Positions 23,610 through 36,612 of a DNA stretch of 64,000 bases are shown one piece after another. Source of the stretch: Epiperipatus broadwayi (taxonomy: Eukaryota > Onychophora > Udeonychophora > Euonychophora > Peripatidae); contig JAQFVV010000042.1 in the NCBI GenBank assembly GCA_028023455.1, forward strand, positions 6,035,922 through 6,099,921. Direction: 5' to 3'. A program made the position numbers and the translations under genes. Under the pieces are notes generated by a model. The model ran no database searches, was not told the origin of the DNA, and worked only from the letters and a program-made list of their open reading frames with translations. The stretch's first letter is position 1, and every line of letters begins with the position of its first letter.

Positions 23610-24119
23610 TTGGAAGTATTCGAAACTCTACATATTTTTTTGTTTGAAAATAAGGTTAGTCTATCTCAAGATATACGAGAAAATATAATAGCACATTTAA
23701 CAGGATTAAAATTGTCTTTCATGGAATATTTTTCAAAACCCGAAAACATAAATGATAATTGGATTTCAAACCCCTTCTATGCAGAAAATTTAGAAAAAGC
23801 CACACCATTATCAATAAAGGATAAAGAAAATTTAATAGAATTATCACGTGACTTTACAAGTAGAATTCAACGACACAATCTAATTAATTTTTGGTTAAAC
23901 ATTAAAGAATATGAACAACTTTCTGAGAAAGCTCTTAAATTGTTATTACCGTTTACTAATACGGAATTAGTAGGAAGAGCTTTTTCTTCATATATTTTTT
24001 AAAAAAATAAGTATCGAAACAGATTGAACGCAGCTGTAGACTTAAGAGTATACCTCGCATCTTTTGAACCAAATTTCAAAAAATTATGTTGTTCGAAACA
24101 AGCACAAAGATCTCATTAA
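23610..24119 (+). pseudogene. hAT transposase C-terminus (hATC dimerisation region)
   Basis: The frame runs without an ATG from about 23610. Blocks NDNWISNPF, LINFWLNIKEYEQLSEKALKLLLPF and FSSYIF are followed by an in-frame TAA at 24000-24002. In the same frame, KNKYRNRLNAAVDLRVYLASFEPNFKKL then continues to 24117. This is the C-terminal dimerisation domain of ZBED5/SCAND3-type hAT transposases. The zinc-finger and RNase-H-like catalytic parts are absent. The single internal stop and truncation make it a pseudogene. Confidence 0.8.
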
Positions 24120-24238
24120 ATTTATTTTATAAAAATATTTGATTATGATAAGAAAATATATTAATTGTTTTTTTTATAATTTTGTGTTTTTATTAAAACC
24201 ATTTATTAGTAAACGAAATATGACAAAATAGATAAATA

Positions 24239-24480
24239 ATGAGTCGGATCAAGGCAAATCAATCTAAATTATTTAATTTGAAAGAATGTATCAGAAAAGG
24301 ATCATACCCAGAAATTAGACTCTCATTAATTCTTGATCATCTATTGTGGATTACTAGATGTAAGCTAGTATTTAATCATCAAAATTTTAATCCTATTAAC
24401 TTCATGCTGAACAATATAAAGAAAACAAGAACAAGAGATTGCCTGATAACCCCTGAGGTTATTTTTACCATGACTTAGGA
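24239..24480 (+). pseudogene. LINE C-terminal fragment nested in the hAT element
   Basis: The block RKGSYPEIRLSLILDHLLWITRC...TRTRDCLI aligns with the C-terminal tail of the plus-strand LINE at 51-56 kb (KKGNNPAIRAATYSLYAYWCTRC...RKRDSIL, near 55900-56050). It is therefore a third, very short copy of that family, inserted into or captured by the hAT element before it moved or afterwards. A short AT-rich tail follows to about 24650. Confidence 0.55.
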
Positions 24481-25227
24481 CATGCTGGATTTATCCTCTC
24501 CATGGCCCAACCAATAGCAAGATGCTCCGAAAAAGAGAAAAGAGACTCAAATTCTGGAAAACCAAATGAAGGAATGAGAAAACACTTTGAATAAAATATG
24601 TACCAAATAACCTTTAATGTAATAATGTAATCTTTAATAAATTATTTTGGAAAAAATATGAAACTTTGAACAAACACATACATATAAATATGTTACAGTG
24701 AGTTTATGATTTCAGTGAGTTTATAATCTGGCGTGACGTTTAGGCGTGTTTCAATGTAATTTGTCTCATTATGAGATGTGAATACATACATGGTCACCCT
24801 ATAATATTTATAATGCAAATAAAATAACACTTGCAATAACAAATTTCATGAAATACAATCATAAATGAAGTGGTACAATTTAGCATGATGTACTACCAAG
24901 TGGTACGTGAGCCAAAAAAGGTTGGGAAATGCTGGCCTAGAATATGAGACTTCTGGTGAGAATCTTAACAATAAATGCCTACCCAGCACAAACTGCCTTT
25001 AGATTGTGAACAGATTCTTTAGAAATATCAATTAACAGAGCAGAAACAGTAAACAAATGCTAAGTCTGATATAACAATTAAGCATCACATAATCACATTT
25101 CCTATACTAGCACATTGTTGATAAACAGAGCAAAACTCTCCATACAGTATTGCCACCTGTGCTAAACAGAGTAATCAATGGATGCTAGAAGGCTTGTGCA
25201 TAAAATCCCTATCTAATGCCTACTCAT

Positions 25228-25282
25228 CCAATATCCCCAGACTAGTTTCTGGCTTGTGGCCTTCGTCAGTGAGGAGCTTTGG
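25228..25282 (-). ncRNA. Hammerhead ribozyme motif, family 1, copy A
   Basis: Minus strand: outer stem I CCAA/TTGG, an internal loop, inner stem I TCCTCA/TGGGGA, core CTGACGA, stem II GGC-CACAA-GCC, GAAA, stem III segment ACTAGT, cleavage predicted after AGTC. All invariant type I hammerhead core positions are present; position 7 is the variable one. Confidence 0.8.
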
Positions 25283-25682
25283 ATATGAGAGCACTGCATC
25301 TAGATCTTAGGATCTAATGCAACCCTCTTGCAACCACCTTTTATCCCTACTTAACTACAAAACTATGAGAATGAAATTGGAAAACACAAAAAATATTTTC
25401 AATCTAAGCTCAATAGCTTATATAGTCATATGGGTCTGAACTCAGTTCAGCACCTATACAATTTGGTGTCTGGCTCTTTTACAACCATAGGCATCGCTAT
25501 CCTATTAGGCAGGATTGGTGTTAAACCATTAAGCATCACATGATCACATTTCCTATACTAGCACATTAATTGTTGATAAACAGAGCAAAACTCTCCATAC
25601 AGTATTGCCACCTGTGCTAAACAAAGTAATCAATGGATGCCAGAAGGCTTGTGCATAAAATCCCTATCGAATGCCTACTCAT

Positions 25683-25737
25683 CCAACATCCCCAGACTAG
25701 TTTCTGGCTTGTGGCCTTCGTCAGTGAGGAGCTTTGG
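25683..25737 (-). ncRNA. Hammerhead ribozyme motif, family 1, copy B
   Basis: Same architecture as the copy one unit upstream, with outer stem I closing through CCAA/TTGG next to a GGATG instead of GGATA. The core and GAAA are intact. Confidence 0.8.
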
Positions 25738-26017
25738 ATATGAGAGCACTGCATTTAGATCTTAGGATCTAATGCAACCATCTAGCAACCACCTTTTATC
25801 TCTACTTAACTACAAAACTATGAGAATGAAATTGAAAACACAAAAAATATTTTCAATCTAAGCTCAATAGCTTATATAGTCATTTGGGTCTGAACTCATT
25901 AGATAGGCATTAGATAGGGATTTTATGCACAAGCCTTCTGGCATCCATTGATTACTCTGTTTAGCACAGGTGGCAATACTGTATGGAGAGTTTTGCTCTG
26001 TTTATCTGATATAACAA

Positions 26018-27690
26018 CAAACAAAACTCCAAGTTTATTAATAGTTCAATATAATACTGCTCAAGTACAAATGTATTTTAGTGTAATTGCCATTTTATGT
26101 TGGCATATAGTGCATTTGATACGTAGCAGCTTTGAGTATTAACTATCCTCAAAATTTCACATTATAATGCTATATCATCTCTGAAGACTAAGTAACTTAT
26201 TTATCTGATTCTGTGAGATATGTGCTCTAAGTTAAGATGTGCACATATATATACAAAAACAGCTTAAATTTATTATAAATGTTCACACTGTACAGCCGAT
26301 AACAAAATTAGAACTTTACACTATGCATTTGATTCTACACCACCTTAAAAGTAAAAAAAACAACAATGATAAATAGTCTTTAACACAAAGGACAAAGCAA
26401 AATAAAGTGTATGAAGAGAAATATTTGAAGCTGAAGCAAAATCAAATGTGAGGATCTCAAGTCGGAAAAATATACATCACGGGAAGGCAAAAACATATAC
26501 TAAATTCAACTATGGCAGATAAAATATCTAAGGATCTCTATATAAAAATGCACACACATATTTATACCAATGTTTTTGATTTCAGATGCTATGTGAAGCA
26601 ACAAAGTAAACAAGACAAACTACCTACATATTTAAACACAATAAAATCAACTTGCTGACTTACATTAATGATTATGAATATCTTTAGAGAGACCTTAAAT
26701 TTTAATTATACTAACTTTTAAAATAACTAAGTCTTTCTTATATATATTTTAAACTTTTTTGTTTAGGAGAAAGATTGATCTAAATGTAAATGTTGATTAT
26801 TTTAAAACTAACAAATTTTGATTCCTAAAATTATGGAAATGATTTTTAAAACTCTTTAGGAGTAAAAGAAAAAAATGAAATTTTAAGAAACAAAACAGTT
26901 TTTTTTTCTCATATATTTAAAAAATATAATCTATTATAACATTGCAAAAATAAAATATTTAAAAAATTCAAAGCATAACATGATATCAGATACACTGTAC
27001 TAAATCAAGTGGTTAAAAAATATAAGTATTAAATGTAAGCTTATATAAAAGAAATTCATAATTATATAAAATCTAAATTAAATTATAAATTGACTGAGAT
27101 TTGTAAATAACTTGATTGTTGGTAAAGAAAGTTTAACAAATAGTTCATAAAATAAATAACCAGTTTATCTTTCCTAACTCCAAAATTTGGCCATGTAGAT
27201 ATTTTTTTATAAATCTGAGATTATTTATGTATGTATGTTTTAAGAGACCTGATAGGCCATTTTTAATTCCCAAAAAAAATTACAGGACCTACAATTTTAA
27301 ATAAAATGTCTAATTTATTACAATAAATAAATATATATATATACATTTTTATAAAGTGCAAATATGAAAGAATGTTATAAAGCTGATAAAGTAGTCATTA
27401 CCACAAAAAATAATTAAAAAAAAAAGATATTTTTCACATTTTTAAAATCTTTATTTTTACATTGGTTCACAAACTCTCAATTTTGAAAGGTATAGCCTAA
27501 AATGACAATTTCATAGACAGCTTCATCACATTCATCATAAAATGCAGAAAAAAATAATATATAACATGACCTACCTGAGTTACAGATTGTTGGTGTAATG
27601 TGGCAGAATGTGACAATTTCAGTTTCGTTTTTTTACTAACCACCCTATATGTTCAATTTTTGCAAGCAGTTGTTTTTCTAGGCCCTCTAT
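26018..27690. other. AT-rich DNA, no gene seen
   Basis: No recognisable coding or structural signal. Confidence 0.5.
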
Positions 27691-27695
27691 GCGGG

Positions 27696-27760
27696 ATATC
27701 TATTAGAAATGCAAGGTTTTGTGTGGATTAGAAATGCAAGGTTTTAGTGTGGATCAAAAA
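27696..27760. repeat. Short tandem duplication, about 28 bp
   Basis: The block ATTAGAAATGCAAGGTTTT plus (A)GTGTGGAT occurs twice, just before the larger tandem array. Confidence 0.6.
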
Positions 27761-27790
27761 AAAAATAACAGTAATAACTTTAGTAAAGTG

Positions 27791-28815
27791 TAAGTTATGG
27801 GGATAAAAAATAATTACTATATTATTGAAAAATCATGGGCTAAATTATGCATTATTACATAGGAAACCATAATAGCAAAGTATGCTATAAAATGAATAAA
27901 AAGTTATCTACAATGAAATGAATAAAAACGTAGTAAATTCTAAGTTATGCATGTAAAAAATAATTACTACATTATTGGAATATCATGAGGGTAAGGGTGA
28001 GCTAAATTATGCATTATTACATAGGAAACCATGATAGCAAAGTATGCTATAAAATGAATAAAAAGTTATCTGCAAAGTATGCTATAAAATGAATAAAAAG
28101 TTATCTACAATGAAATGAATAAAAACGTAGTAAATTCTAAGTTATGCATGTAAAAAATAATTACTACATTATTGGAATATCATGAGGGTAAGGGTGAGCT
28201 AAATTATGCATTATTACATAGGAAACCATAATAGCAAAGTATGCTATCAAATGAATAAAAAGTTATCTATAATGAAACGAATAAAAATGTAGTAAATTCT
28301 AAGTTATTCATGTAAAAAATAATTACTACATTATTGGAATATCATGAGGGTAAGGGTGAGCTAAATTATGCATTATTACATAGAAAACCATAATAGCAAA
28401 GTATGCTATCAAATGAATAAAAAGTTATCTATAATGAAATGAATAAAAATGTAGTAAATTCTAAGTTATGCATGTAAAAAATAATTACTACATTATTGGA
28501 ATATCATGAGGGTAAGGGTGAGCTAAATTATGCATTATTACATAGGAAACCATGATAGCAAAGTATGCTATAAAATGAATAAAAAGTTATCTGCAAAGTA
28601 TGCTATAAAATGAATAAAAAGTTATCTACAATGAAATGAATAAAAACGTAGTAAATTCTAAGTTATGCATGTAAAAAATAATTACTACATTATTGGAATA
28701 TCATGAGGGTAAGGGTGAGCTAAATTATGCATTATTACATAGCAAACCATAATAGCAAAGTATGCTATAAAATGAATAAAAACTTATCTACAATGAAATG
28801 TATAAAAACAGTAAA
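27791..28815. repeat. 162-bp tandem array with 35-bp internal insertions
   Basis: TAAGTTAT anchors occur at 27791, 27941, 28138, 28300, 28462 and 28659, giving spacings of 150, 197, 162, 162 and 197. The 197-bp units carry an extra 35-bp copy of GCAAAGTATGCTATAAAATG and following bases. Units are very similar after the first, so the array expanded recently. There are no spacers, so it is not CRISPR-like. Confidence 0.9.
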
Positions 28816-29706
28816 TAAAATAAAATAAATAACCCAAAGGAATTACAAGCAATTATTATATATCAGTGGGAGATGATGATGATGAATGTTGAATACTTAC
28901 GGGTAATGGGGAATACGAAACCTCAAAATCAAACACATCAACAGAAAAGTTCGTTAGAATCAAAATTACGTTCAGCGGCGAAAATAATTGTTTTCTCCGT
29001 ATATTTTTTTTATCCGTTGATAAAATCTAGAAAGATAAAAAAAATTTACAAAATTTTAATAATGTACTTTACAAAAATTGCTATAAAAAATCTAATTTTC
29101 ATCGCACAGAAAAAAATTTTAGATGTACAAAAAGATAGAAAAATGGCGGAGAGAAAGAAAAAAAAAGCGTAACTGTGACATATACGGTTTGCACGCTATT
29201 GCGGTCGAAATTGGAAACTTATTTTTCAAGCGTAATTGGGCGTCAATAGGTCACAAAGGGTTAATTAATCTACAAGCTACTATCTGCCTCTTATTAAATA
29301 ATAATAATAATAATTTAATAAATAATTTAACTAAGACAAAATTGCATTAAATTCTAAATTTGAAATAATATAATTATAGACTAGAAGAATATTCGAATAC
29401 CAAGGGTGGAAAAAAGATTTTATATCCACTCAAAATATTCATCCACAACATAAATTTATTATATGGAAATAGACACTAATTTGATTATAGACATAGTTTT
29501 ATTTAAATAAATTGCAGTTCTAACTTATAGTGATCAATAGAATAAATGAACAATATTTATTTGAATGCATTCTTCATATCTGCAAACAATTATCAGTTAA
29601 ATAATTTAACATTTAATTTACATGTCTGTACCTTGAATAAATATTTGAAAAATATTTGATTTATAAATTATAAAATACATAATGGATTTAATGAATATCA
29701 AGAACA
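28816..29706. other. AT-rich DNA, no gene seen
   Basis: A lysine-rich frame (28873-29172) reflects A-runs and has no domain. A short AAT microsatellite is at about 29297-29315. Confidence 0.45.
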
Positions 29707-29792
29707 TTAATGTTGGCTCATTCATTAGTGCAGAAAATGGCTCTGGCATACTTTTTCCAGACCAACGCCAGCAATGGATGAGCCAACATTAA
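29707..29792. repeat. 86-bp fold-back (MITE-like hairpin)
   Basis: TTAATGTTGGCTCAT (29707-29721) is perfectly complementary to 29778-29792, with partial pairing continuing inward (GGCTCTGGC against GCCAG). It could be a miniature inverted-repeat element, but I see no clear target duplication. Confidence 0.6.
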
Positions 29793-32700
29793 CAAAGTGT
29801 ATTTATTATGCATCTGTACAATTTTATAATGTCAATAAATATATTTTTAAATATAAAGACATTACACCACATTAAATAACAAAATAACATTTATTAACAA
29901 TGAACAAAATTTCATAAACATGAAATACCAAAGAAGTCCGTTACAGAGAATTTTTAAAACATTTTTACAACAGTCTATGCAATTGCTTATGGGGGATACA
30001 TTACAATTTCAAATTTACTTAAATTAACACATTACGTGACTGAATTACATATCCACGACCCAAAGTGGTCTTAGGTAGACAAACGTTTGATCAGTAAAAA
30101 TTATTATAACAAAATTTAGCTTTTAAATTAAATACTTATTTTATCATTATTCTTAATAAATATTCTGTGCCATTCAAATAATCGAACTTTCATAAATTAT
30201 TAATAAATTTATGGTATATGCTTTATATCTTTTGCAAAATATATGTCCTAAATAATGCTATAATTTTATAATCTATAGCTTTATCAACTATACATCATTT
30301 ATTAATTCTATGGTCTTCAATTATTACAATTAATAACCATGCATTATTTATTAACTCTATGGTCTTTAATTACAAAATTTATAATGAAGCCTTAAATCAT
30401 TTTCAGAGGTTACACATATACACCCACACCCTTGATGCTATTTATCCCAACAATGAGTAAAAGTAAACAATCTTGAGATATTACCAGTCCAGTGATGACT
30501 TGATTGTGGTTAGAGATGATTATGATATATATATATTGCTTATTTTATGCTAATAATAAAATTTTACAATTTTGAATAATTATTATCAGTCTTATTTCTT
30601 GTATGGCTGGCAAAGCAAAACAGGATTATACACCATAACTTTCAATCTACACTTAGAGTTAAAAGTGTTCCTGAAGAGTATGATACACTTCAAATAACAA
30701 ACTTATCAATGACCAACATACTAAATATCAACACCACCATACAAAGTGGTAAATATATATAACGAAGCTATTTCCCAGAGGAAAAGCTACTAAAGCAATA
30801 AATTTGTGATGGCATGAACCCAGAGTGCACACCTACTATTTGAAGGCAATACAATGTTAGGACTTTGTCTCTAGACATATATAATAATGAGAATGGACCA
30901 ACACAATTACAACTATAAACATGAGAAAACATCACTCAAGGAAAATATCAACAATATCGGTGAGTATAACCTTCTATCGCCTAATAAACTATCAAATTAT
31001 TTTAATATCAATAAGCTGAGCTCAATCTCCAAACCATCAAGGCGGAAATAAAATTCACATATCTTAGAAACACACAATGGTCAGATAACACATATCATGT
31101 ATACTAGAGAGGAATTAATTCTAAACTCTTACTAAATATAATACTAAACTGATGCATAAAACCCATAAATAATAATATAATTGTCAAATATGACAATAAA
31201 ATGTAGCCTTAAGCACTTAAAAGAACAAGAATATACATCATTTTCATAAACATATAACATTCATTACAAATATACCTCTCATAATAAAGGACATAGCAAT
31301 ATTTCTTTAAATATCTTAATACTAAATCATTATATAACATATAGTATCATTAATGCTAATGATAATAATGATAAGTGAACCTTTATCAGGCACACTAGAC
31401 CATAACACATAAAATATAAAATAGAATCAATATTTAACATACATATAATAAAAAATATATAAATGCATATTTAATCATAATGCGTTATACTTAAATTTTA
31501 AGCATAAGTTTTACCCAAACCCTTTTTTCCCCTTACTAAAGTTCTTAATCTGCACAGTTTCTGGTTTGACCGCAAGTAATTCAACACATGATGTCCTCTG
31601 CACACTGGTGATATAATTAAAAAAAGCACGTTTGCACTGATAACTCTTTTCTCCCAAAAAAACTTCGCACATGCATATACAACAAAAATATTAATACCTG
31701 AATAAATGAATGGCCATTAATTCACAAATTATTCCACATATACTGGGTAGAACAGTTCAACATTTCCATCACATTACAATAATTTCACTTGGTTTAATGT
31801 AGACAATTATTTTAATGTAGCATTTAACACATATTCTTCTTTTCCAATACAAGTAGGGTTTTTCTCAACACAATATTTAATATCACGGTTTGCTTCTGAA
31901 CATTTCCCTTTCAATTTAAATAGGGTTTTTCAAACACAATATTTATTCTAGTGGTCTGTTCCCAAACATTTTTCTTTTAAGTTAGGTTGATTTTTAAGTC
32001 ATATTCATACAGCATTTAGCTATCTATAATTAAGCCAATTTTCTGAATGAAACATTTACATATAATACAGTTTTAATTCAACTATTTTCACATAGTGGTT
32101 AGGTTAGTTTCTTTTCTAAATTCAAGCAAATTTAAAGTTCATAGAAAATAATAATCTTTGTTAATTATTTAACATTTTATCAAAGATATAACTTCTATTT
32201 CAATAATTCTTCCAATTAGGAATATTAATTTATAAATGAAAGTCTCAATAACTATGTCAATCAAAATTTTCCCTTTTAGTCAATACGATAAGCACTTATT
32301 TAATTATTATGATAATAAAATCTTTAGTGTTTACAACAACAGTTTTCTCTTTTATGAATATTTAGTTCTTTAAAGAATTTTCTCTGAGACAAAAGACAAT
32401 ACATTTTAAAAGTTTCTCATCAATCATATTATCTTAACAAGTTATAGTAGAAGATTAAAATTAGTAGTTTAACACTAAGCTTCCAATACATCTGCTTCCA
32501 AATAAGAACTTTAAACAGTTCATAATGAATAACATTTTTAAATGAATTAGGATAATTTAAAAGTAATACCTGTAATACATTGGCTCCAGAAACAAAGTTT
32601 TCATTATTGATGTACGGTTAATTGACATCTTGCTTATAAATTCTTTCTTTAATATTTGATTTAGATTCCCTGATTAAATTTAGATGAAAATCTGTGCATG

Positions 32701-33842
32701 ATATAAAATTTACATACACATTTTTACTTGAAAAAAAAAAAAAAACCATTAAAATTTTACAGTTTACTTTGGTTTTCAAAAACTTCATCTGCAAATTTTA
32801 TGAGCAGGAAAACAAACTTTTCCCTTTAGTCTTATTCTTTCCTCTTGCTGCCCCTGCTCTTTTAATACACTTCTCCCTAAACATGTATGTGTGCATCCTT
32901 ATACAGCTTGCTACTATCAATCATTCTGATTGACAAGAAACATCATTTCCTATTGATTTCTCTACCCTTAAATCAACAGTTGATTGGGTTTTATAGTAAA
33001 ATCTAAATTTAGCAATATGTTAGCCAAAGAATTACATGATAGTTTAAGAATTTTACAAATACCAAGTTTATATTCTTAAATAATAATAAAATAAACATAT
33101 TAAATAAATATTCTTTAATTTTATTAACTTCTTTAAACTATTTTAAATGATAGGAATGAATCATTTCAAAGGTTCACTGACAATTTATTTTAAAATTTTA
33201 ACCAAATAAAAGTAGTCTATATAATATTACAAACTAATAAATATTTCCATTAATAAAGAAAATTACCATGCAGGCATGCACATCCACACATTCCCTATCT
33301 TTTAACTATTTAAGTTAAAATTTTCTTTCAACAGCAATAAACTTAGTTATTTCTAAATTAAACCAATTTACTTTAATCTCTATCTTAATTTCAATACTAT
33401 TATTTAATAAATTGACTGATTACTATTACGAATTAGTCTAAATAAAATATCCTATTTGAATTCTACAGCTATTCCTTAAATTTTAACATTTAATTAATTT
33501 AATCAGTATTAATTAATTCAGGCATCATTCTACTTATTCCAACCTGTAATAAACAATTTAAATCTCAATATGATTAGCCTATACTTCAGATTTAATTTAT
33601 TAACATATACTTTAATGAAACACTAGCTTTCTTGGCGAAATCAAAGGTCACAATCTATATAAGCAATAATCATTTTGTGTGTATCATAACAATATAAAGG
33701 TTTCATAATTTGATGATGTAATTCTAACAATCATGATTAATTAAAATTTGTTATAGTTAAGATAAAAAAGGAGGAATAGGGGTTTGCTAAAATAAAATGG
33801 TAAAGAGAATGATAAACATAGAGCTCTATTACTTAAAAACAC
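29793..33842. other. AT-rich DNA, no gene seen
   Basis: Four kilobases without a domain-like frame, clear repeat or RNA gene on either strand. This is the longest unassigned stretch of the window. Confidence 0.5.
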
Positions 33843-33904
33843 CAAACTTTCAGGGGGAAAAACCTATATAAATCAAACTTTCAGGGGGAAAAACCTATAT
33901 AAAT
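33843..33904. repeat. 31-bp perfect tandem duplication
   Basis: CAAACTTTCAGGGGGAAAAA and the following 11 bases occur twice back to back (33843 and 33874). Confidence 0.8.
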
Positions 33905-36590
33905 CATATAAAGAAGATAGATCAAGTAAACTCAGGTACCATTTAGCATTTTAAAAAAATAATCCATTTGTTGATTATATAAAATCATCTGAAATTAAAC
34001 AAAAACTTACTTTGAATTAAAAGAACTAAAAATAAGGAGAATTCAACAAAAAATTCAAGCGATTTTGTGAATGAAAATCTGGTATTAAATAATCTTGCAC
34101 AAATTCATTCAAAAACTTCATGATAATTTAACTTCAATTAAATAACACTTAAACCTTTATCAGAAACTTCTAGCATTTGAATCCATCATTCTATCATTGT
34201 TCTATATCATGGTGGACAATTTTTTTAATAATACTATTATGTAAACTTGATAATGAATAGAGATATATTGGCCATACAGTGTATATAAGTTGTACATTGT
34301 CTAAATATTTAATCATGGATTCTGATATTTTTAATAAATTCTATAATAATTTCAATTGTTTTAGAAAGATTTTTGTTGTATTAATTTTTAATTGCTGATA
34401 CACAAACTATATGACTATAAAATTTGTTCAAAATTCGGAATAAAATGTGAATAATTTAAATCATTTCAAATGAGACTCAATTATCTATATATGACTATTT
34501 TCCACACGCTAACTGGGAAATATGCAAAAATATCAACTGAAACAGATAGCAAAGACTATAATACACAATAGCTTATAAATGAATGCTGCATTTTCAGAGA
34601 ATGATGTTCAAAGATTTATCAGTGATAGTAAAGATTTTCTGATTAGTACAAAAAAATCAATAAAAATCTAAATATTAATCATTTTGTTGCCAAATTCTAA
34701 ATAAAGATGTTTGAAATTGATGTGACTAATGTCTTTGCCAATGTATTATTCAAAAGAATAAATAAATCAATATAAGCATAAATATACATAACAAAATATA
34801 TATATCTTAATAATTGGATTTAAATTAATGTGGGAATAATATGTACATAAAAAAAAAGACAAAATAATAATAATAAAATAAAATAAACATTTAATATATT
34901 AAAAATAAAATATGAAACTAAAAAAGTATATATATTTGAACAAGATAGTGAAAACTCCATTAAAATAAGTATACCTTTTATGAAATCATGTAACACGAGA
35001 ATGTACACAATATATTAATTTTAATAAAAAAAATTCTTGAGATTATAAAAAGCATCTAACAGAAACTTAAATATTAATTATGTAATTCTGAAAAAAAAAA
35101 AAAGGCAAAACTGAATGAAAATTTAAAAAAACAAACTATTATTTGCATAAATATCTTAAACAGTAATGTCTAAAACTGTCAAAGTGTTTAATGTTTAAAA
35201 TCGATAGTGTCAAGAGTGATAACAGCAATTAATTAAAGATGGAAAAATAAAACTAGCTAAGATTTAAAACAATCAAATGAAAGAAAATGATGGACATACA
35301 AGCACAAGAAAATATTTGAGAAATATGTTATACGGTTAGATAATAACTGTTTAGATTAATCGCCACACATGGAAAAGTTTGCATGTAACATTTTGCCAAA
35401 AGCCCATTAATCAAAATGCCTTATCCTAATAATAAGGTAGCAATAAAAAAAATCATGATATGAGCAAAAATATTGTGGCAATTTCCTGGATCAATTCTTA
35501 CTCTATGTAAATATATTACAAATTATATAAAAAATTTGGGAAACAGGTTGACAGAATACTGCCAATACTGTTTACAGAGAAGCCTATTATTTGCCAAAAT
35601 AATAACACTACAATTCAAGCAGACCACATAATCAAATACTGATTTAAAGAATGTGAAGTTATTATTATACTTCAAGTAAGATTTTTCAATCACCTGATTT
35701 AAATATTATTAAACCTCTTTCTGTTGGCAAGTTTTGAAAAATGAATGAAAAGTCCAATAAAAAAGTTGAGATCAAGTGGACATCTTAATGCTTTCCATTA
35801 CATACAGAATAAAAGTTTTTTTCAGTGAATACTATCTCTATTATATTAATAAATTTATAGATGTTTGTTATTTTATCCTACACAACATATGTATATAATA
35901 CAAATTTCAAAAATGATAGCTCTACATATAATTAAAACCCAAGTAATAAAAAGTTTGAAAAAATTTAAAAAAATTTTTTTTAAAATATTTATTCAAATAT
36001 TTATAATTATAAGCATAACTTAGATAAATAGTGTTCTATCTCAATCCATAATTTATTTTAAAAATTTAGTAGTTGGTAATTGTAAATCAAATTCAGGTTT
36101 CATAAATTGATTGTTTTTATATATATAAATATAGGTTTGTATTATGTTTCAGTGATTGTTTATATATATATAGGTTTGTATTATGTTTCAAAGGTACTTT
36201 ATTCATTTTTTGACAAAAACATTGGTTACATTTACTTTTTTTTTTATAAAATTAAATCATAGATATCAGATACACCAAATCAATAAAAAAAACCAGATAT
36301 TGTTATGGAGGCAACTGTGTGTTATGCTATAGCTTTGAAGATTGAGAGTCCAACCACCTTTCTATATATATATCTTGTATTCAGAAATTTTTCTACCCCT
36401 TTCTTATTGTTTCTAGCTTATTTCTAAAAGCAATTAGTGGTCTTCTTGAACTGTTTTCATAGACACATATGCATTTTGTGCACCATATAGCATAGAAAAC
36501 AAAGATATTAGCACGTACATTCGATAAATGACCTTTACCAAATTTCTTAAACATATAATTAATATTTATATTTTTATTCTTAAATATAAC
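33905..36590. other. AT-rich DNA, no gene seen
   Basis: Includes a local duplication at about 36108-36192 (ATAGGTTTGTATTATGTTTC twice). No gene. Confidence 0.45.
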
Positions 36591-36612
36591 TGGTATTTCT
36601 GCCCTGATCTAG

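Larger units (their letters stand above)
23312..24934 (+). mobile_element. hAT DNA transposon, defective
   Basis: The ends are CAGTGTTTCCCAACC (left, from 23312) and, inverted, CAGCATTTCCCAACC (right, ending 24934). These are typical hAT termini and continue into a GTACCACTTGG-like block on both sides. The flanking 8-bp repeats GCTTAGAA (23304-23311) and GCCTAGAA (24935-24942) differ at one base. Inside lies only the last part of a transposase, followed by a LINE scrap. Internal deletion and age explain the missing N-terminal regions. Confidence 0.85.
25078..26004 (-). mobile_element. Retrozyme-like element, hammerhead family 1 (dimer plus inverted end)
   Basis: A perfect 13-bp direct repeat, TCTGATATAACAA, flanks it at 25065-25077 and 26005-26017. 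Two minus-strand units start at 25077 and 25528 (ATTAAGCATCACAT), giving a 451-nt period, each with one complete hammerhead motif. Near 25897 the sequence flips to plus orientation and ends in the mirror of the left terminal block (CCATACAGTATTGCCAC). There is no open frame. Tandem head-to-tail units, ribozymes and variable-length target duplications match retrozymes, which are believed to be copied from circular or multimeric RNA by another element's RT. Confidence 0.85.

Noticed and set aside
27791-28815. Regular repeats that could suggest a CRISPR array
   Set aside because: Units are contiguous 162-197-bp repeats with no unique spacers, in an animal genome; this is a tandem satellite.
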